64,000 nt of DNA from Homarus americanus (GCF_018991925.1 NW_024735301.1:49741-113740), one strand, 5' to 3'. Counted from the stretch's first letter, positions 41,838 through 53,183 are shown. The notes: generated from the sequence alone by a model not told the origin. Numbers and translations: made by a program.

Positions 41838-42268
41838 TCAGTCAGCCAGTGAGTGAGTGAGTGAATCAGTGAGCGAGTCAGTGAGTGAGTGAAGGAGCGA
41901 GTGACAGGAGTGAAAGTGAGTGAGTGAATCAGTGAGCGAGTCAGTGAGTCAGTGAGTGACTCAATACAGTACATAGATTACAAACTTTTTCCTTCCTGTC
42001 TTCATTATCTCCTTCCTTCATCGTCACCTTCCTTCCTTCCTTCATTCCATCTATCGCCGTGATTAAATCCTTTTACTTGCCTCTATCACTCTTTATTATG
42101 CCTTCCTTCTTCCTCTTCCTCCTCCCCTTCATTCTTCTTCCTTCTCTTCATCCATTTATCTTTCTCTATTTGCTGTCTCCTCTCAATATTTTCCTCCTCT
42201 CTTCCTCCTCTTTCCTTCTCTTCCTCCCTTCTCTTTCTCCCTCTCCTCCCCTTCTCCTTCCCCCCTGA
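41838..42268. repeat. GTGAGTCA-type repeats then CT-rich tract
   Basis: 41838-41965 is GTGAGTGAGTCAGTGAGCGA-type. 41985-42268 is TTCCTTCC/CTCTTCCTCC-rich pyrimidine sequence. Confidence 0.9.
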
Positions 42269-42341
42269 ACTTGACTGATGTTATGTCAATCTGGTCGTCA
42301 GTAGGGAAAGAGCGACTCAAGATGACGTCAAATGCATCTTC

Positions 42342-42576
42342 CTACGCCAATCAACGCCAGGTCGAGCACAGGTCGGTCCAATCAACGCCAGGTCGAGCAC
42401 AGGTCGGTCCAATCAACGCCAGGTCGAGCACAAGTCGCCCAATCAACGTCAGGTCGAGCACAAGTCGCTCCAATCAACGTCAGGTCGAGCACAGGTCGCT
42501 CCAATCAACGCCAGGTAAGGTAAGGTTAAGTTAAGGTTGGGTTAGGTTGGGTTAGGGAAGGTTAGGTTAGGTAAGC
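42342..42576. repeat. 31-bp minisatellite then degenerate TTAGG
   Basis: Six copies of a 31-bp unit containing CAATCAACGCCAGGTCGAGC and ACAGGTCGGT. A degenerate GGTTAGG/GGTTGGG block follows from about 42516. Confidence 0.94.
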
Positions 42577-42678
42577 TTTGTTACCTTATAACGACATCCG
42601 ACAGGTACAATAACTACCTCATTATAACGACCTCCTGGCTAGTATGATCTTCTGGCCTCCCTTCCTCCCTTTACCTGT

Positions 42679-42679
<1 letters not shown>

Positions 42680-42762
<83 letters not shown>
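42680..42762. repeat. (GA)n microsatellite
   Basis: A GA tract of about 41 units. Confidence 0.98.
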
Positions 42763-42764
<2 letters not shown>

Positions 42765-42884
42765 ACTACCAGATCAACAGCTCGGGTCACGCTCCTTGCT
42801 AAACAGCCCATAATCTCTCTGGGCTTGACAACTCTCCCTCATAAAGTCGTCACACTGGCTATACTTCCGTCAATTCAGTATGAC

Positions 42885-44345
42885 AAGTGTGTGTGAAGAA
42901 ATGGGTACACGTGAGAAGTGTGTCAAGGGTGAGGAAGTGTGTCAAGGTGAGAAGTGTGGCCGCGTGAGAAGTGTGTGTCAAGCTGAGAAGTGTGTCAAGC
43001 GTGAGAAGTCAAGCTGGAGAAGTGTGCAAGCATGAGAAGTGTGTGCAGCGTGAGAAGTGTGACAAGCGAGAAGTGTGTCGAGTAGTGTCAAGCGTGAGAA
43101 GTGTGTGTCAAGCATGAGAAGTGTCAAGCATGAGAAGTGTGTCAAGCATCAGAAGTGTGTGTCAAGCGTGAGAAGTGTGTGTCGCGTGAGAAGTGCGTCA
43201 AGCGAGAAGTGTGTCAAGCGTGAGAAGTGTGCGTCAAGCATGAGAAGTGGTGTGTCAAGCATGAGAAGTGTGTCAAGCATCAGAAGTAACAAGCGTGAGA
43301 AGTGTGTCAAGCGTAAGAAGTGTGTCAAGCGTGAGAAGTGTGTCAAGCATGAGAAGTGTGTGTCAAGCATGAGAAGTGTGTCAACATCAGTATCGTGAGA
43401 AGGTGTGGCGTGAGAAGTGTGTCAAGCATGAGAAGTGTGTCAAGCATGAGAAGTGTGCGACAGAAGTGTGTGCCAAGGTGAGAAGGTGTGTCAAGTATGA
43501 GAAGTGTGTGTCAAGCATCAGAAGTGTGTGTCAAGTGAGAAGTGTGTGTCAAGTGTGAGAAGTGTGTGTCAAGCATGAGAAGTGTGTCAAGCATAGAAGT
43601 GTGTGTCAAGCATGAGAAGTGTGTGCGCTAGCGAGAAGTGTGGTCAAGCATAGAAGTGTCAAGCGTGAGAAGTGTCAATATCAGAAGTGTGTCAAGCGTG
43701 AGAAGTGTGCGCCGCATGAGAAGTGTGTGTCAAGCATGAAGTGTGTCAAGCATCAGAAGTGTGTGTCAAGCATGAGAAGTGTGTCAAGCATCAGAAGTGT
43801 GTGTGTCAAGCGTGAGAAGTGTGCGTCAAGCATGAGAAGTGTGTGTGTGTCAAGCATGAGAAGTGTGTCAAGCATCAGAAGTGTGTGTCAAGCGTGAGAA
43901 GGTGACATGAGAAGTGTGTGTCAAGTATGAGAAGTGTGTGTCAAGCATGAGAAGTGTGTCAAGCATGAGAAGTGTGTGTCAAGCGTGAGAAGTGTGTGTC
44001 AAGCATGAGAAGTGTGTGTGTCAAGCGTGAAGTGTGCGTCAAGCATATGAGAAGTGTGCACAAGCATGAGAAGGTGTGGCAAGCATGAGAAGTGTCAACA
44101 TGAGAAGTGTGTGTCAAGCGTAGAAGTGGTGTCAATATGAGAGGTGTGTCAAGCATGAGAAGTGTGTGTCAAGTATGAGGCGTGTGTGTCAAGCATGAGA
44201 AGTGTGTGTCAAGCATGAGAACAAAAAACAACAAACAAAAACAAAAACAACAAACAACAAAGTGTGTCAATGTGAGAAGTGTGTCACATGAGAAGTGTGT
44301 GTCAAGCATGAAAGTGTGTCTTGCATGAGGAGTGTGAGTCCCCTA
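42885..44345. repeat. 1.46-kb satellite (GTGTGTCAAGCATGAGAAGT)
   Basis: About 65 units of 18-24 bp, alternating AAGCATGAGAAG, AAGCGTGAGAAG and AAGCATCAGAAG. A (CAAA)n-like insertion lies at 44220-44262. Short open frames (SSMRSV, KREKCV) are repeat translations. Confidence 0.97.
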
Positions 44346-44736
44346 CATGATACTAGTGTGAGAAGGTGTGTTATTGGTGTTAATGCTGGTCTACATGTAT
44401 ATGCTAGTGTGAGGGAAGTATGTATACAATTTAACATGGGTATTACATGTGTACGTATATGAGAGAGAAGTGTGTACATGTAATTAACCAGATATCCATC
44501 AAAAATATACAAAAACACAGTACACAGAACACACTCCAACACTCACCACCACTCTAAACACCGGGAGATACACTAACAAAGGAACGGACAGTCACATAAC
44601 CCAATATTTAATGAACTAATGAGGTATAACAAGACTTGCAATGTGTGTTCTGTAGAGTAGTAAATATGTATACCTTGTCACGTGTTTTCACAATGGTTAA
44701 AGGAAGATTTTTTTAGGAGGACAGTATATTGAGTAC

Positions 44737-44738
<2 letters not shown>
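44346..44738. other. Unique sequence
   Basis: Diverged GTGTGAGAAG words trail off to about 44475; the rest is unique without a gene. Confidence 0.45.

Positions 44739-44810
<72 letters not shown>
44739..44810. repeat. (CA)n microsatellite
   Basis: A pure CA tract. Confidence 0.98.
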
Positions 44811-44812
<2 letters not shown>

Positions 44813-44889
44813 ACTGATCGCATAAGAACAGCCCAGTCCCAACCATTGTAAAATTATCAATAACAGTAATAAATCAGGTATTCACTCCC

Positions 44890-45095
44890 AGAAACACTGC
44901 TCCCTTACACTGTCACTATGTTGAAATGAACTGTATTTTGAGCTGATCCCCATCTAAGTATACTATATGTCTTATATGTGCCACTTATGTCACTTGTATA
45001 TTATTTGTAATTGTAACCCATTCCCCAAATATAACTGTATATTTTCAGCCTCTTACCTGCTTTTCAATAAATTGTAATTATTATTATTATTATTA
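44890..45095 (+). mobile_element. Probable LINE 3' end, second copy
   Basis: TGTATATTTTCAGCCT...TTTTCAATAAATTGTAATT followed by (ATT)n matches the block at 34809-34860. The upstream part (44940-45030, TATATGTGCCACTTATGTCACTTG) has no counterpart I could align. Confidence 0.5.
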
Positions 45096-45228
45096 TATAC
45101 TACTACACCAAATACTTATGACACTGATACCAAATATGACAAAAAATTTCATGATACAAACGCAAGAGAAAAGTTATTACAACATCACCTTATTTACGTA
45201 TAAACCAATAAAAGATAATAATAACACA

Positions 45229-45262
<34 letters not shown>

Positions 45263-45330
45263 CATAAATACGCCACCCGACAACAGTTCACTTCAGCACG
45301 ATGGTCGGGTCGGGTCGGGTCGGGTCGGGC
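45096..45330. repeat. (AAT)n and (GGGTC)n in AT-rich sequence
   Basis: AAT at 45216-45261; GGGTC five times at 45303-45329. The rest is unique. Confidence 0.85.
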
Positions 45331-45484
45331 AGACAAGAGAGAGGCTAACTAATACTTTTCCTTATGAGTGAACACACGAGCCTCACCCTCCCCCACCTTT
45401 CCTCTCAGAGTCTTTACGTTATACACTCAGGTGAAAGTGGACTCCAGACACTACCTGACTGTTCACTCCTGCTGGTGGCGTCGT

Positions 45485-45550
45485 AGGGGTGGAGGGAGAG
45501 GGGTGGAGGGAGAGGGGTTGGAGGAAGAGGGGTGGAGAGAGAGAGGGGTT
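45485..45550. repeat. GGAGGGAGAGGGGTT tandem units
   Basis: Four copies, purine-rich. Confidence 0.88.
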
Positions 45551-45905
45551 GTCTCAAATACTTCAATATCTGTTGTTTCTCGACCTCTCTCTAACACCTG
45601 GCCTGGGTCCTCAATATACGGATGATGGCCTCTCAACACCCTCCAGCCGTGTGTGTGTACGTTAGAATCAATACTGAATAAGAGTTACACTGTTCACACA
45701 CACAGGTTACGGCCATAACTGTGACAGAGGCAACACCCGCTTTGAATCAACACTACTCGAGTGCAGTCTCGCTTTACTGGCTGTAAAGATGAGCTTAATG
45801 TTGTGTTTTGTGTGTCAAATATTCGATGTGTTTTATGTACCAAGTTAAAAGATTTATCACGACTCTAATGCTGTACAAACACAATTCACATCTTAACTCA
45901 ATTAA
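45551..45905. other. Unique sequence
   Basis: 350 bases without a recognised feature. Confidence 0.45.
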
Positions 45906-46095
45906 CAGGCAGGTAAGAGAGGTAGACAGGTGAGAGAGAGGTGGACAGGTGAGAGGTGGACAGGTGAGAGGTGGACAGGTGAGAGGTGGGCAGGTGAGAG
46001 AGAGGTGGACAGGTAAGAGGTGGACAGGTGAGAGAGAGGTGGACAGGTGAGAGAGAGAGGTGGACAGGTAAGAGAGAGGTGGACAGGTGTGAGAC
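45906..46095. repeat. 18-bp minisatellite (GAGAGGTGGACAGGTGA)
   Basis: About ten copies, with GAGAGA insertions. Confidence 0.94.
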
Positions 46096-46179
46096 ATAAA
46101 CAGATGGACCAGAATAAGTAAATTGCCAAATGATGCATAAGAAAAATATAATTGAATAAAATTACTATAACGAAACACG

Positions 46180-46326
46180 AGAGGTTAGGTCAGGTTAGGT
46201 CAGGTTAGGTCAGGTTGGGTTGGGTCCAGGTCCAGGTCGGGCAAGGTTGGGTTAGGTCAGGTCAGGCAAGGTTAGGTTAGGTCAGGTTAGGTCAGGTCAG
46301 GTCAGGTCAGGCAAGGTTAGGTATGT
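46180..46326 (+). repeat. GGTTAGGTCA block (TTAGG variant)
   Basis: Alternating GGTTA and GGTCA pentamers, with GGCAAGG variants. Confidence 0.9.
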
Positions 46327-46464
46327 TTCTCAACCTCCTCTTTTATGACGTCTCGGATATATTACAAACACACACACTTTCTCCCTTCTCTCCCTGACAA
46401 TTATCCCTGGAGGCTGCACAGCTTCCTCCCAACACACCTGTCCACTAGCGAGACCTTATTTGAC

Positions 46465-47335
46465 TACAGTGGTCCTTGGTCTAAGGTCAAGTGGTCCTGG
46501 TCCATTGTGGTACATTGTGGTCCATGGTCCACTGTAATTCTAGTGGTCCATGGTCCATTGTGGTACATAGTGGTCCATGGTCCATTGTTGTAGTCATAAG
46601 GATTCATGGTCCATTGTGTTGTTAGTCCATGGTCCATTGTGGTACATTGTGGTTCATGGTCCATTGTGGTACATTGTGGTCCATGGTCCATTTGTGGTAC
46701 ATAGTGGTCCATGGTCCATTATATTTATAAGTGGTCCATGGTCCATTGTGGTACATAGTGGTCCATGGTCCGTAATATCATGGTCCATTGTAGTACATAG
46801 TGGTCCATGGTCCATTTTGGTACATAGTGGTTCATGGTCCATTTTGGTACATAGTGGTCCATGGTCCATTGTAATTATATAGTGTCCATGGTCCATTGTG
46901 GTATAGTGGTCCATGGTCCATTATTAATTACTATTGTGGTCCATGGTCCATTGTGGTACATTGTGGTCATGGTCCATTGTAGTTTTATAGTGGTCCAATT
47001 CATTGTGGTACATAGGTCCATTGTCCAGTGTGTTATATAGTGGTCCATGGTCCAGTGTAGTATATGGTCCATTGTAGTACATAGTGGTCCATGGTCCATT
47101 GTGGTACATAGTGGTCCATGGTCCTTGTGGTATAATTGGTTCATGGTCCATTGTGGTACATAGTGGTCCATGGTCCATTGTGTATATAGTGGTCCATGGT
47201 CCATTTTGGTACATAGTGGTCCATGGTCATGTATAGTCCATGGTCCTAGGTCCATTGTGGTTCATGGTCCATTGTATTCATGTGGTCCATGGTCCATTGT
47301 GGTACATAGTGGTCCATGGTCCATTGTGGTACAGT
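46465..47335. repeat. 870-bp satellite, 27-bp unit (GGTCCATGGTCCATTG)
   Basis: About 31 units of GGTCCATGGTCCATTGTGG plus TACATAGT. TGGTCCATGG and CCATGG palindromes allow local folding. No stop occurs in several frames of either strand, giving artefactual 80-130 codon frames. Confidence 0.97.
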
Positions 47336-47404
47336 CGGGAATATGAAGGAAAATAATGCTGAGTTTAAGTGGTTGAGTGTGTAAGATGACTCCAGGTCAA
47401 ATAA
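47336..47404. other. Unique spacer
   Basis: A short unique interval between two arrays. Confidence 0.4.
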
Positions 47405-47656
47405 GCCCCTGGTGTATGGGCCCAAGTATGGGCTCCAAGTATGGGCCCCCAAGTAATGGGCCCCCAAGTAATGGGCTCAAGTAATGGGCCCCAGAGGTAT
47501 GGGCCCCAGGGTTAAGGCCAGTAAGAGCTCCAAATGTGGCCTCAAGTAATGGGCCCCAGAAGTAATGGGCCTAAAGTAATGGGCCCTCAAAGTAATGGGC
47601 TCCAAATGGGCCTAAGTAATGGGCCCTAAGTAATGGGCTCAAGTAATGGGCTGATG
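47405..47656. repeat. AAGTAATGGGCCC minisatellite
   Basis: About 17 degenerate units of 11-16 bp sharing TAATGGGCCCC, the same core words as the array at 25540-26130. Confidence 0.92.
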
Positions 47657-47657
47657 T

Positions 47658-47658
47658 A

Positions 47659-47709
<51 letters not shown>
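47658..47709. repeat. (GT)n microsatellite
   Basis: A pure GT tract. Confidence 0.97.
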
Positions 47710-47712
<3 letters not shown>

Positions 47713-47807
47713 AGGGAAGAGACGAGAAGAGGGAAAGGAGGAGGAGAGATAACAGACAGGTAGAGACAGAGAACCAGCCGTCCCACTCTATTTTATCCTT
47801 CAACATT

Positions 47808-48155
47808 CACCTGCTGCATTCACATCCCTTCAACATTCACCCCTGCAACATTCACATCCTTCAACAGTCACCCTCGTTCACATCCCCTTCAACATTCACC
47901 CTGCAACATTCACATCCCTTCAACATTCACCCCTGCCACATTCCATCCTTCAACATTCACCCCCTCACGTTCACCCTTAACATTCTCACGTTCACATCCT
48001 TCAACATTCACCCCTCACGTTCATCCTGCAACATTCACCCTCACGTTCATCCTTCAACATTTACCCCTGCAACATTCATCCCCTGCAACATTCATCACAA
48101 CATTCACCCTCACGTTCATCCCTTCAACATTCACCCCTCACGTTCACTACTTCCC
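47808..48155. repeat. CATTCACCCCTGCAACATTC minisatellite
   Basis: About 15 units (15-31 bp) of CCTTCAACATTCACC and CTCACGTTCA words. Confidence 0.94.
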
Positions 48156-48189
48156 TTTGACTAAGATTTTAATCTATATGTTCGGCTCT

Positions 48190-48333
48190 TCCTTCATTCA
48201 CCTGTCATCTGCCTCTCCTGGTTTATCATCCCTTCCTTCCATTCCCTCTCTTCCACTGTCTCCCTTCCCTCTCTCCCTTCCATGTAGTTTCGTTCGTTTC
48301 TCTTCCCATTTATTCACTTCCCCTTCCAGCCCA

Positions 48334-48422
<89 letters not shown>

Positions 48423-49020
48423 CCTTCTCATCTTCCTTCTCTCCTCTTTTCTTCCTCCCTGCCTCTCTCCTTTCATCTCCTTCTCCCTCCTCTCTCCCCT
48501 CTTCCTCCCTACCTCTCTCCCTTCATCTCCCTCCTCCTCCTCCCTGCCTCTCCCTTCCTCCTCCTCCCTGCCTCTCTCCTTTCATCTCTCCTCCCCTTCT
48601 CCCTGCCTCTCCCCCTCCTCCTCCCACTCTCCCCTCACTCCTCCTCTCGCCTCTCTCCCTTCATCTCCCTCACTCCTTCTCCCTGCCTCCCCCCTCCCCT
48701 CTCCCTGCCTCCTCCTTCCTCCTCCTCCCTGCCTCTCTCCTTTCATCTCTCCTCCCCTTCTCCTGCCTCTTCCCACCCTCCTCCTCCTGCCTCCCCCTCC
48801 TCCACCTCCCTGCCTCTCCTCCTTCTCTCCCCTCACTCCTTCTCCCTGCCTCTCCCTCACCCCTCCAACACCCAGGGTGAGGAAGTGTGTCAGCAGCCTC
48901 CTCTTCCTGCGTGTGCTTGTGTTGTCTGCCGCCCACAACCACCCACTACCGTCCACCACCACCGCCCACCACCATCATCACTGCCACCCACCACCCACCA
49001 ATTCAAACCCAGACCACCTA
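48190..49020. repeat. CT-rich block with (CT)n and CCACC end
   Basis: (CT)n at 48330-48419. The surrounding 700 bp is CTCCCTGCCTCTC-type pyrimidine repeat; 48940-49010 is CCACCACC. The 288-codon frame through it is a Ser/Leu/Pro artefact. Confidence 0.95.
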
Positions 49021-49037
49021 TAACTCTCTACTTGAGG

Positions 49038-49060
49038 AACCTAACCTAACCTAACCTATG
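49038..49060 (-). repeat. Short CCTAA block
   Basis: Four CCTAA pentamers that abut the truncated 5' end of the LINE below. Confidence 0.88.
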
Positions 49061-49061
49061 C

Positions 49062-49735
49062 AAGTGCAGCGTACTTAATATTGGAAGAACAAATACTGTC
49101 AATGTATACAGCCTTAACAACATCAACCTAGAGAAGTCGACTTGTGAAAAGGACCTAGGGTACTTTAAGCCGGACCTGGCTACTATGTGTAACAAGAGTG
49201 CAGGGTCTTTTGCAACTATATCTTGCGCTAGTTAGGCCGCACCTCGATTATGTGGTTCAGTTCTGGTGCCCCCTATTATAGAATGGATATCAATTCACTA
49301 AAGTCGGTGCAGCGAAGAATGACGAAAATGATTCGGGACTTAGAACCTTCCATATCAGGATAGGTTAAAGAAACTAAGCTTGCATTCCCTAGAAAGACGA
49401 AGAGTGCAGGGAATATGATAGAAGTATTTAAGTGGTGAGGAATCAATAAAGGGTTAGATAAAGTTCTTATAATATCCGAGACAGGATGGGACTCGGAGCA
49501 ACGGTTTAAGTTGGATAAGTTTAGGTTAGGGAGATAGGAAGAACTGGTTCAAAATAGGGTGGTGGACGAGTGGAACAAGCTTAGCAACTTTGTAGTAAGT
49601 GCTGGAACTCCTGAAAGTTTCAAAAGGAGGCTAGATAGATTCATGGATGATAGAGAGTGGTAGTAACTCTCGACAGGAGCTGCCATGCACAGGCCAACCG
49701 GCCTATTGCAGACTCCTTATTTTCTTATGTTAGAC
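49062..49735 (+). mobile_element. CR1-like LINE 3' end
   Basis: A plus-strand relic with a broken frame. Fragments read: STCEKDLGY; LYLALVRPHLDYVVQFWCP (a region of several frames); YRMDINSLKSVQRRMTKMI; VVDEWNKLSNFVVSAGT; and SFKRRLDRFMDDREW followed by a TAG at 49660. The 3' UTR GGAGCTGCCATGCACAGGCC...CTATTGCAG...TTTTCTTATG matches in layout the 3' end of the minus-strand LINE at 14185. Typical of CR1-type elements, which lack poly(A). Confidence 0.82.
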
Positions 49736-49794
49736 TCCATGATTTAGCGCTAAGTTTGAATGTCTGTCTGGTGGTGGTAGTGATGATGATGATG

Positions 49795-49831
49795 ATGAGA
49801 GCTGATTAAAATAATAATAATTATAATAATA

Positions 49832-49913
<82 letters not shown>
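49795..49913. repeat. (AAT)n microsatellite
   Basis: AAT repeats with a few ATA breaks. A (GAT)n of five units lies at 49780-49798. Confidence 0.97.
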
Positions 49914-49916
49914 GGG

Positions 49917-50093
49917 ATCACCCAAAGAATCATCGTTCCATCTCCTATCACCTAACGATTAAACCATCTACCAAATAACCTAACCTAAACCTATTCTATC
50001 CTAACCTAACCTGATCCTCCCAAAATAGTATTAAGATGGTTTAATCGTTAGGTGAAATAAGCTGGGCGATGATTCTTCAGGTGATCCAGAACA
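49917..50093. mobile_element. Inverted-repeat element with module arms
   Basis: The left arm (49917-49970: GATCACCCAAAGAATCATCG ... CACCTAACGATTAAACCATC) and the right arm (50037-50090, its reverse complement at roughly 85 percent by eye) enclose 66 bp with CCTAA repeats. Each arm is a copy of the TTAGG-linked module. This may be a MITE or fold-back unit. AAT repeats lie immediately upstream; no clear target duplication was found. Confidence 0.78.
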
Positions 50094-50348
50094 AGTTTGA
50101 CACGACTCATGTAATATAACCCATCCTGAACCGAGATTCAAGTGTGACGTCACAGGAGGCAAGTTATAAATAAAGACAGTTACTTAAGACAGTTGGCAGA
50201 GGTGTATTCCTGTAAAATTAATACTTGATTATTTGTCTACATTTTTTAATTAATTTTAAACGTAGAAGCTTCAAGTTAATAATAATAATTAAAAAAAAAA
50301 TTCTAAGCTGACAAACGACTGATTTGCCCTCCTCTCTCCTCTCCCTCG
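50094..50348. other. AT-rich unique sequence
   Basis: No feature recognised. Confidence 0.4.
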
Positions 50349-50462
50349 CGTGACGTCATCAACCAACAGGCATCAACCAACAGTGACGTCATCAACCAAC
50401 AGTGACGTCATCAGCCAACAGACCAGACGTCATCAACCAACAGACCAGACGTCATTTTTCCT
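50349..50462. repeat. Tandem repeat with palindromic TGACGTCA
   Basis: Five units based on GACGTCATCAACCAACAG (18-24 bp). Three carry the full cAMP-response palindrome TGACGTCA and two AGACGTCA. Regulatory activity is unproven. Confidence 0.9.
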
Positions 50463-50597
50463 TTTGACAGCTTATATTTTTTTTCCATTAAAATTTCAAA
50501 TAAAAAAAATCCAGAGTGTTATTTATTTTATCACGTGATCAACGCTTGGGGCCTGCGAGGGTAACTTAGGAAGAATACCTTTGTTTTAGCGTTGTTC
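50463..50597. other. AT-rich unique sequence
   Basis: No feature recognised. Confidence 0.4.
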
Positions 50598-50808
50598 TCA
50601 GGTGGGGTGGAGGGGGTGTGGGGTGGAGGTGGGGTGTAGAGGTGTGGAGGGTGTGGGGAGAGGGTGAAGGGATGAGGTGTGTGGGGAGAGGTGGAAGGGG
50701 TGTGGGAGGGGGTGGAGGGTGTGGGGTGGAAGTGGTGGTGTGGGGGGTGTGGGGATGGAGGGGTGTGGAGGGTGTGGGGGGTGAGGGTGTGGGGATGGAG
50801 GGGGGGGA
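50598..50808. repeat. GGTGTGGGGTGGAGG simple sequence
   Basis: G/T-rich words of 9-15 bp with G4 potential, like 5018-5515. Confidence 0.92.
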
Positions 50809-51360
50809 GTTCAAAACAAATCTAACTTTATACATCATTTTTTACAACTACACAGAACGGGTCGTTAAGCTGAGGCCAAGTAAAACTATCACCTCATAAA
50901 TATTCACTTATTACCTCCTCGCGTTCTAAACGACCCACCGAGCTCACCTGAAATATGACCCTCCTCCACCAAGTTCACCTGAAATATGACCCACCTCCAA
51001 AATTCATGGAAGAGCCAAGTAGGTAAATATCTGGCCTTCTGTTGACTCTATCACTAAATGCCGAGATTATTTTTCAAAGTTAAATCTCTACTTTATTAGT
51101 AATTTTTTTTTCATTGACAAACTACTATAGTTTTTTCCCCTTAGAAACCACTATGATTATATTCCTGTACAAAACATTGATTATTTTCCTCGTCGTCATA
51201 AAGACTGTGATTATTTGTCTGTTTTAACAATACTTTTAGACAAATATTTTAACGTTACCAAAGAGACCTGGATATTATAGAGAGAGAGTCCTTCTCGTGT
51301 CGAAAATTTCAGCTCAAACGTCCGACGGTAAAAAAAAATAAATTACCAAAAACACGTACA
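50809..51360. other. AT-rich unique sequence
   Basis: A 35-bp direct duplication lies at 50940-51002 (TCACCTGAAATATGACCC plus a CTCCACCAA segment). No gene recognised. Confidence 0.5.
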
Positions 51361-51545
51361 AAATCTTCTTGTTCTTCTTCCTTCTCTTTACTATCCTTCT
51401 TTCTTCCCTCGTCTTCCTACCTCTTTGTCTTCCCCCCTCCTCCTCCCTGCTCCTTTTCATTTCATCTTTCACCTCCTATCCGTCTTTCCCTCTCCTCATT
51501 TTCCTTCTTTCCTCTTCCTCCTCCCTTGTATATCCACTACTTCAG
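51361..51545. repeat. CT-rich pyrimidine tract
   Basis: CTTCTTCC/CTCCTCC-rich. The 187-codon frame starting here continues into the next array and is an artefact. Confidence 0.85.
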
Positions 51546-51932
51546 CACCATAGACTTCCATCCCCATCCACACCTTCCACACCCCACATCCACAACCCAT
51601 ATCCACACCACACATCCATAACCCATCCTCACATATCTACACCTTCTTCAACCCATATCCACACATCCACAACCCATATCCACACCTTCTACAACCCATA
51701 TCCACACACCCACACCTTCCACAACCCATACCCACACATCCACACCTTCTACAACCCATATCCACACATCCACACCTTCTACAACCCATATCCACACACC
51801 CACACATCCACAACCCAAATCCACACATCCACACATTCAACATCCACATCACTGACACCACATTCACACCCTACACCCACACACAACATTCACATCCAAC
51901 ACACCACATCCACATCTAATACCCACATGTGA
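51546..51932. repeat. 30-bp minisatellite (CATCCACACCTTCTACAACC)
   Basis: About ten copies of ACAACCCATATCCACACATC plus CACACCTTCT, then degenerate CATCCACATC. Confidence 0.95.
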
Positions 51933-51944
51933 TCTCTGACTTAC

Positions 51945-52622
51945 TACCTTACACCTGACCTTAAACTGGCTAATCTACCTGACCCAACACCTGACCTTAA
52001 ACTGGCTAATCTACCTCACGCAACACCTGACCTTAAACTGGCTAATCTACCTGACGCAACACCTGACCTTAAACTGGCTAATCTACCTGACCCAACACCT
52101 GACCTTAAACTGGCTAATCTACCTGACCCAACACCTGACCTTAAACTGGCTAATCTACCTGACCCAACACCTGACCTTAAACTGGCTAATCTACCTGACG
52201 CAACACCTGACCTTAAACTGGCTAATCTACCTGACGCAACACCTGACCTTAAACTGGCTAATCTACCTGACCCAACACCTGACCTTAAACTGGCTAATCT
52301 ACCTAACGCAACACCTGACCTAAACTGGCTAATCTGCACCTGACGCAACACCTGACCTTAAACTGGCTAATCTACCTGACGCAACACCTGACCTTAAACT
52401 GGCTAATCTACCTGACGCAAACACCTGACCTTAAACTGGCTAATCTACCTGACGCAACACCTGACCTTAAACTGGCTAATCTACCTGACCCAACACCTGA
52501 CCTTAAACTGGCTAATCTACCTGACGCAACACCTGACCTTAAACTGGCTAATCTACCTGACGCAACACCTGACCTTAAACTGGCTAATCTACCTTCATCT
52601 ACCTGACCCAACACCTGACCAT
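51945..52622. repeat. 36-bp satellite (CTGACCTTAAACTGGCTAATC)
   Basis: About 18 very uniform 36-bp units (CTGACGCAACACCTGACCTT, then AAACTGGCTAATCTAC). One site alternates ACGCAAC and ACCCAAC. The minus strand reads a 12-residue repeat (RLASLRSGVASG) because 36 is a multiple of three. Confidence 0.97.
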
Positions 52623-52960
52623 ATTAATTGGCTAATAATCTTGAATCTGAAACCTGATCAAATTTCACTAAACGGAACTTAATCTGACTTGGTATTACTT
52701 AATCTAACTTGAATTAATTTAAGCTAATCTACTATTGTATTTTATACTAATTCAGCCTTATTTAATGTAACCAAACCTCATTTAACCTAACTTATATTTA
52801 ATCTAATCTAACCTAACCTAACCTTACCTGCCCTCCCACCTTGCCACCCCAACCTTACCTTACCCAAATAAACTCAGCCCACCCCACTCCCTAACACCCA
52901 CCCCCTACCCATCCCACCCCACCCCAGCTCCCTTCCCCACCCCTCACCACCCCACCTTGT
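52623..52960. repeat. Degenerate TAATCTAACTT, CCTAA and CCACCCC sequence
   Basis: Loose AATCTAACTTGA words, a short CCTAA block at 52800-52830, then C-rich CCACCCCACCCC to 52960. Confidence 0.75.
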
Positions 52961-53178
52961 CACAGATCGTAGACAAAGTTACCATCCAGGGGTGCTCCTC
53001 GACTCGACACTCAGCTTAACTAAGTAAACCTGGTGTGGGAGGTCACGTGCTGCATCCAGAGTGCCGAGGCAGTCAGTGTTAGTTTACATTAGACAAGAGG
53101 TCATGAACCCGCCCTGTATCGTTAAAGCCAAAGTATAAGGGATTAGGTTAAGGTAAAGGTTAGGTTAGGATTTTTAGA

Positions 53179-53183
<5 letters not shown>
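52961..53183. other. Unique sequence with short GGTTAGG
   Basis: No gene seen; GGTTAGGTTAGG lies at about 53158. Confidence 0.45.

Noticed and set aside
42885..44345. Possible CRISPR-like array of regular short repeats
   Set aside because: The repeat is continuous without unique spacers, the context is eukaryotic, and no cas-like genes are present.
48157..49023. 288-codon Ser/Leu/Pro-rich protein
   Set aside because: Encoded by a pyrimidine-rich simple-sequence block including (CT)n.
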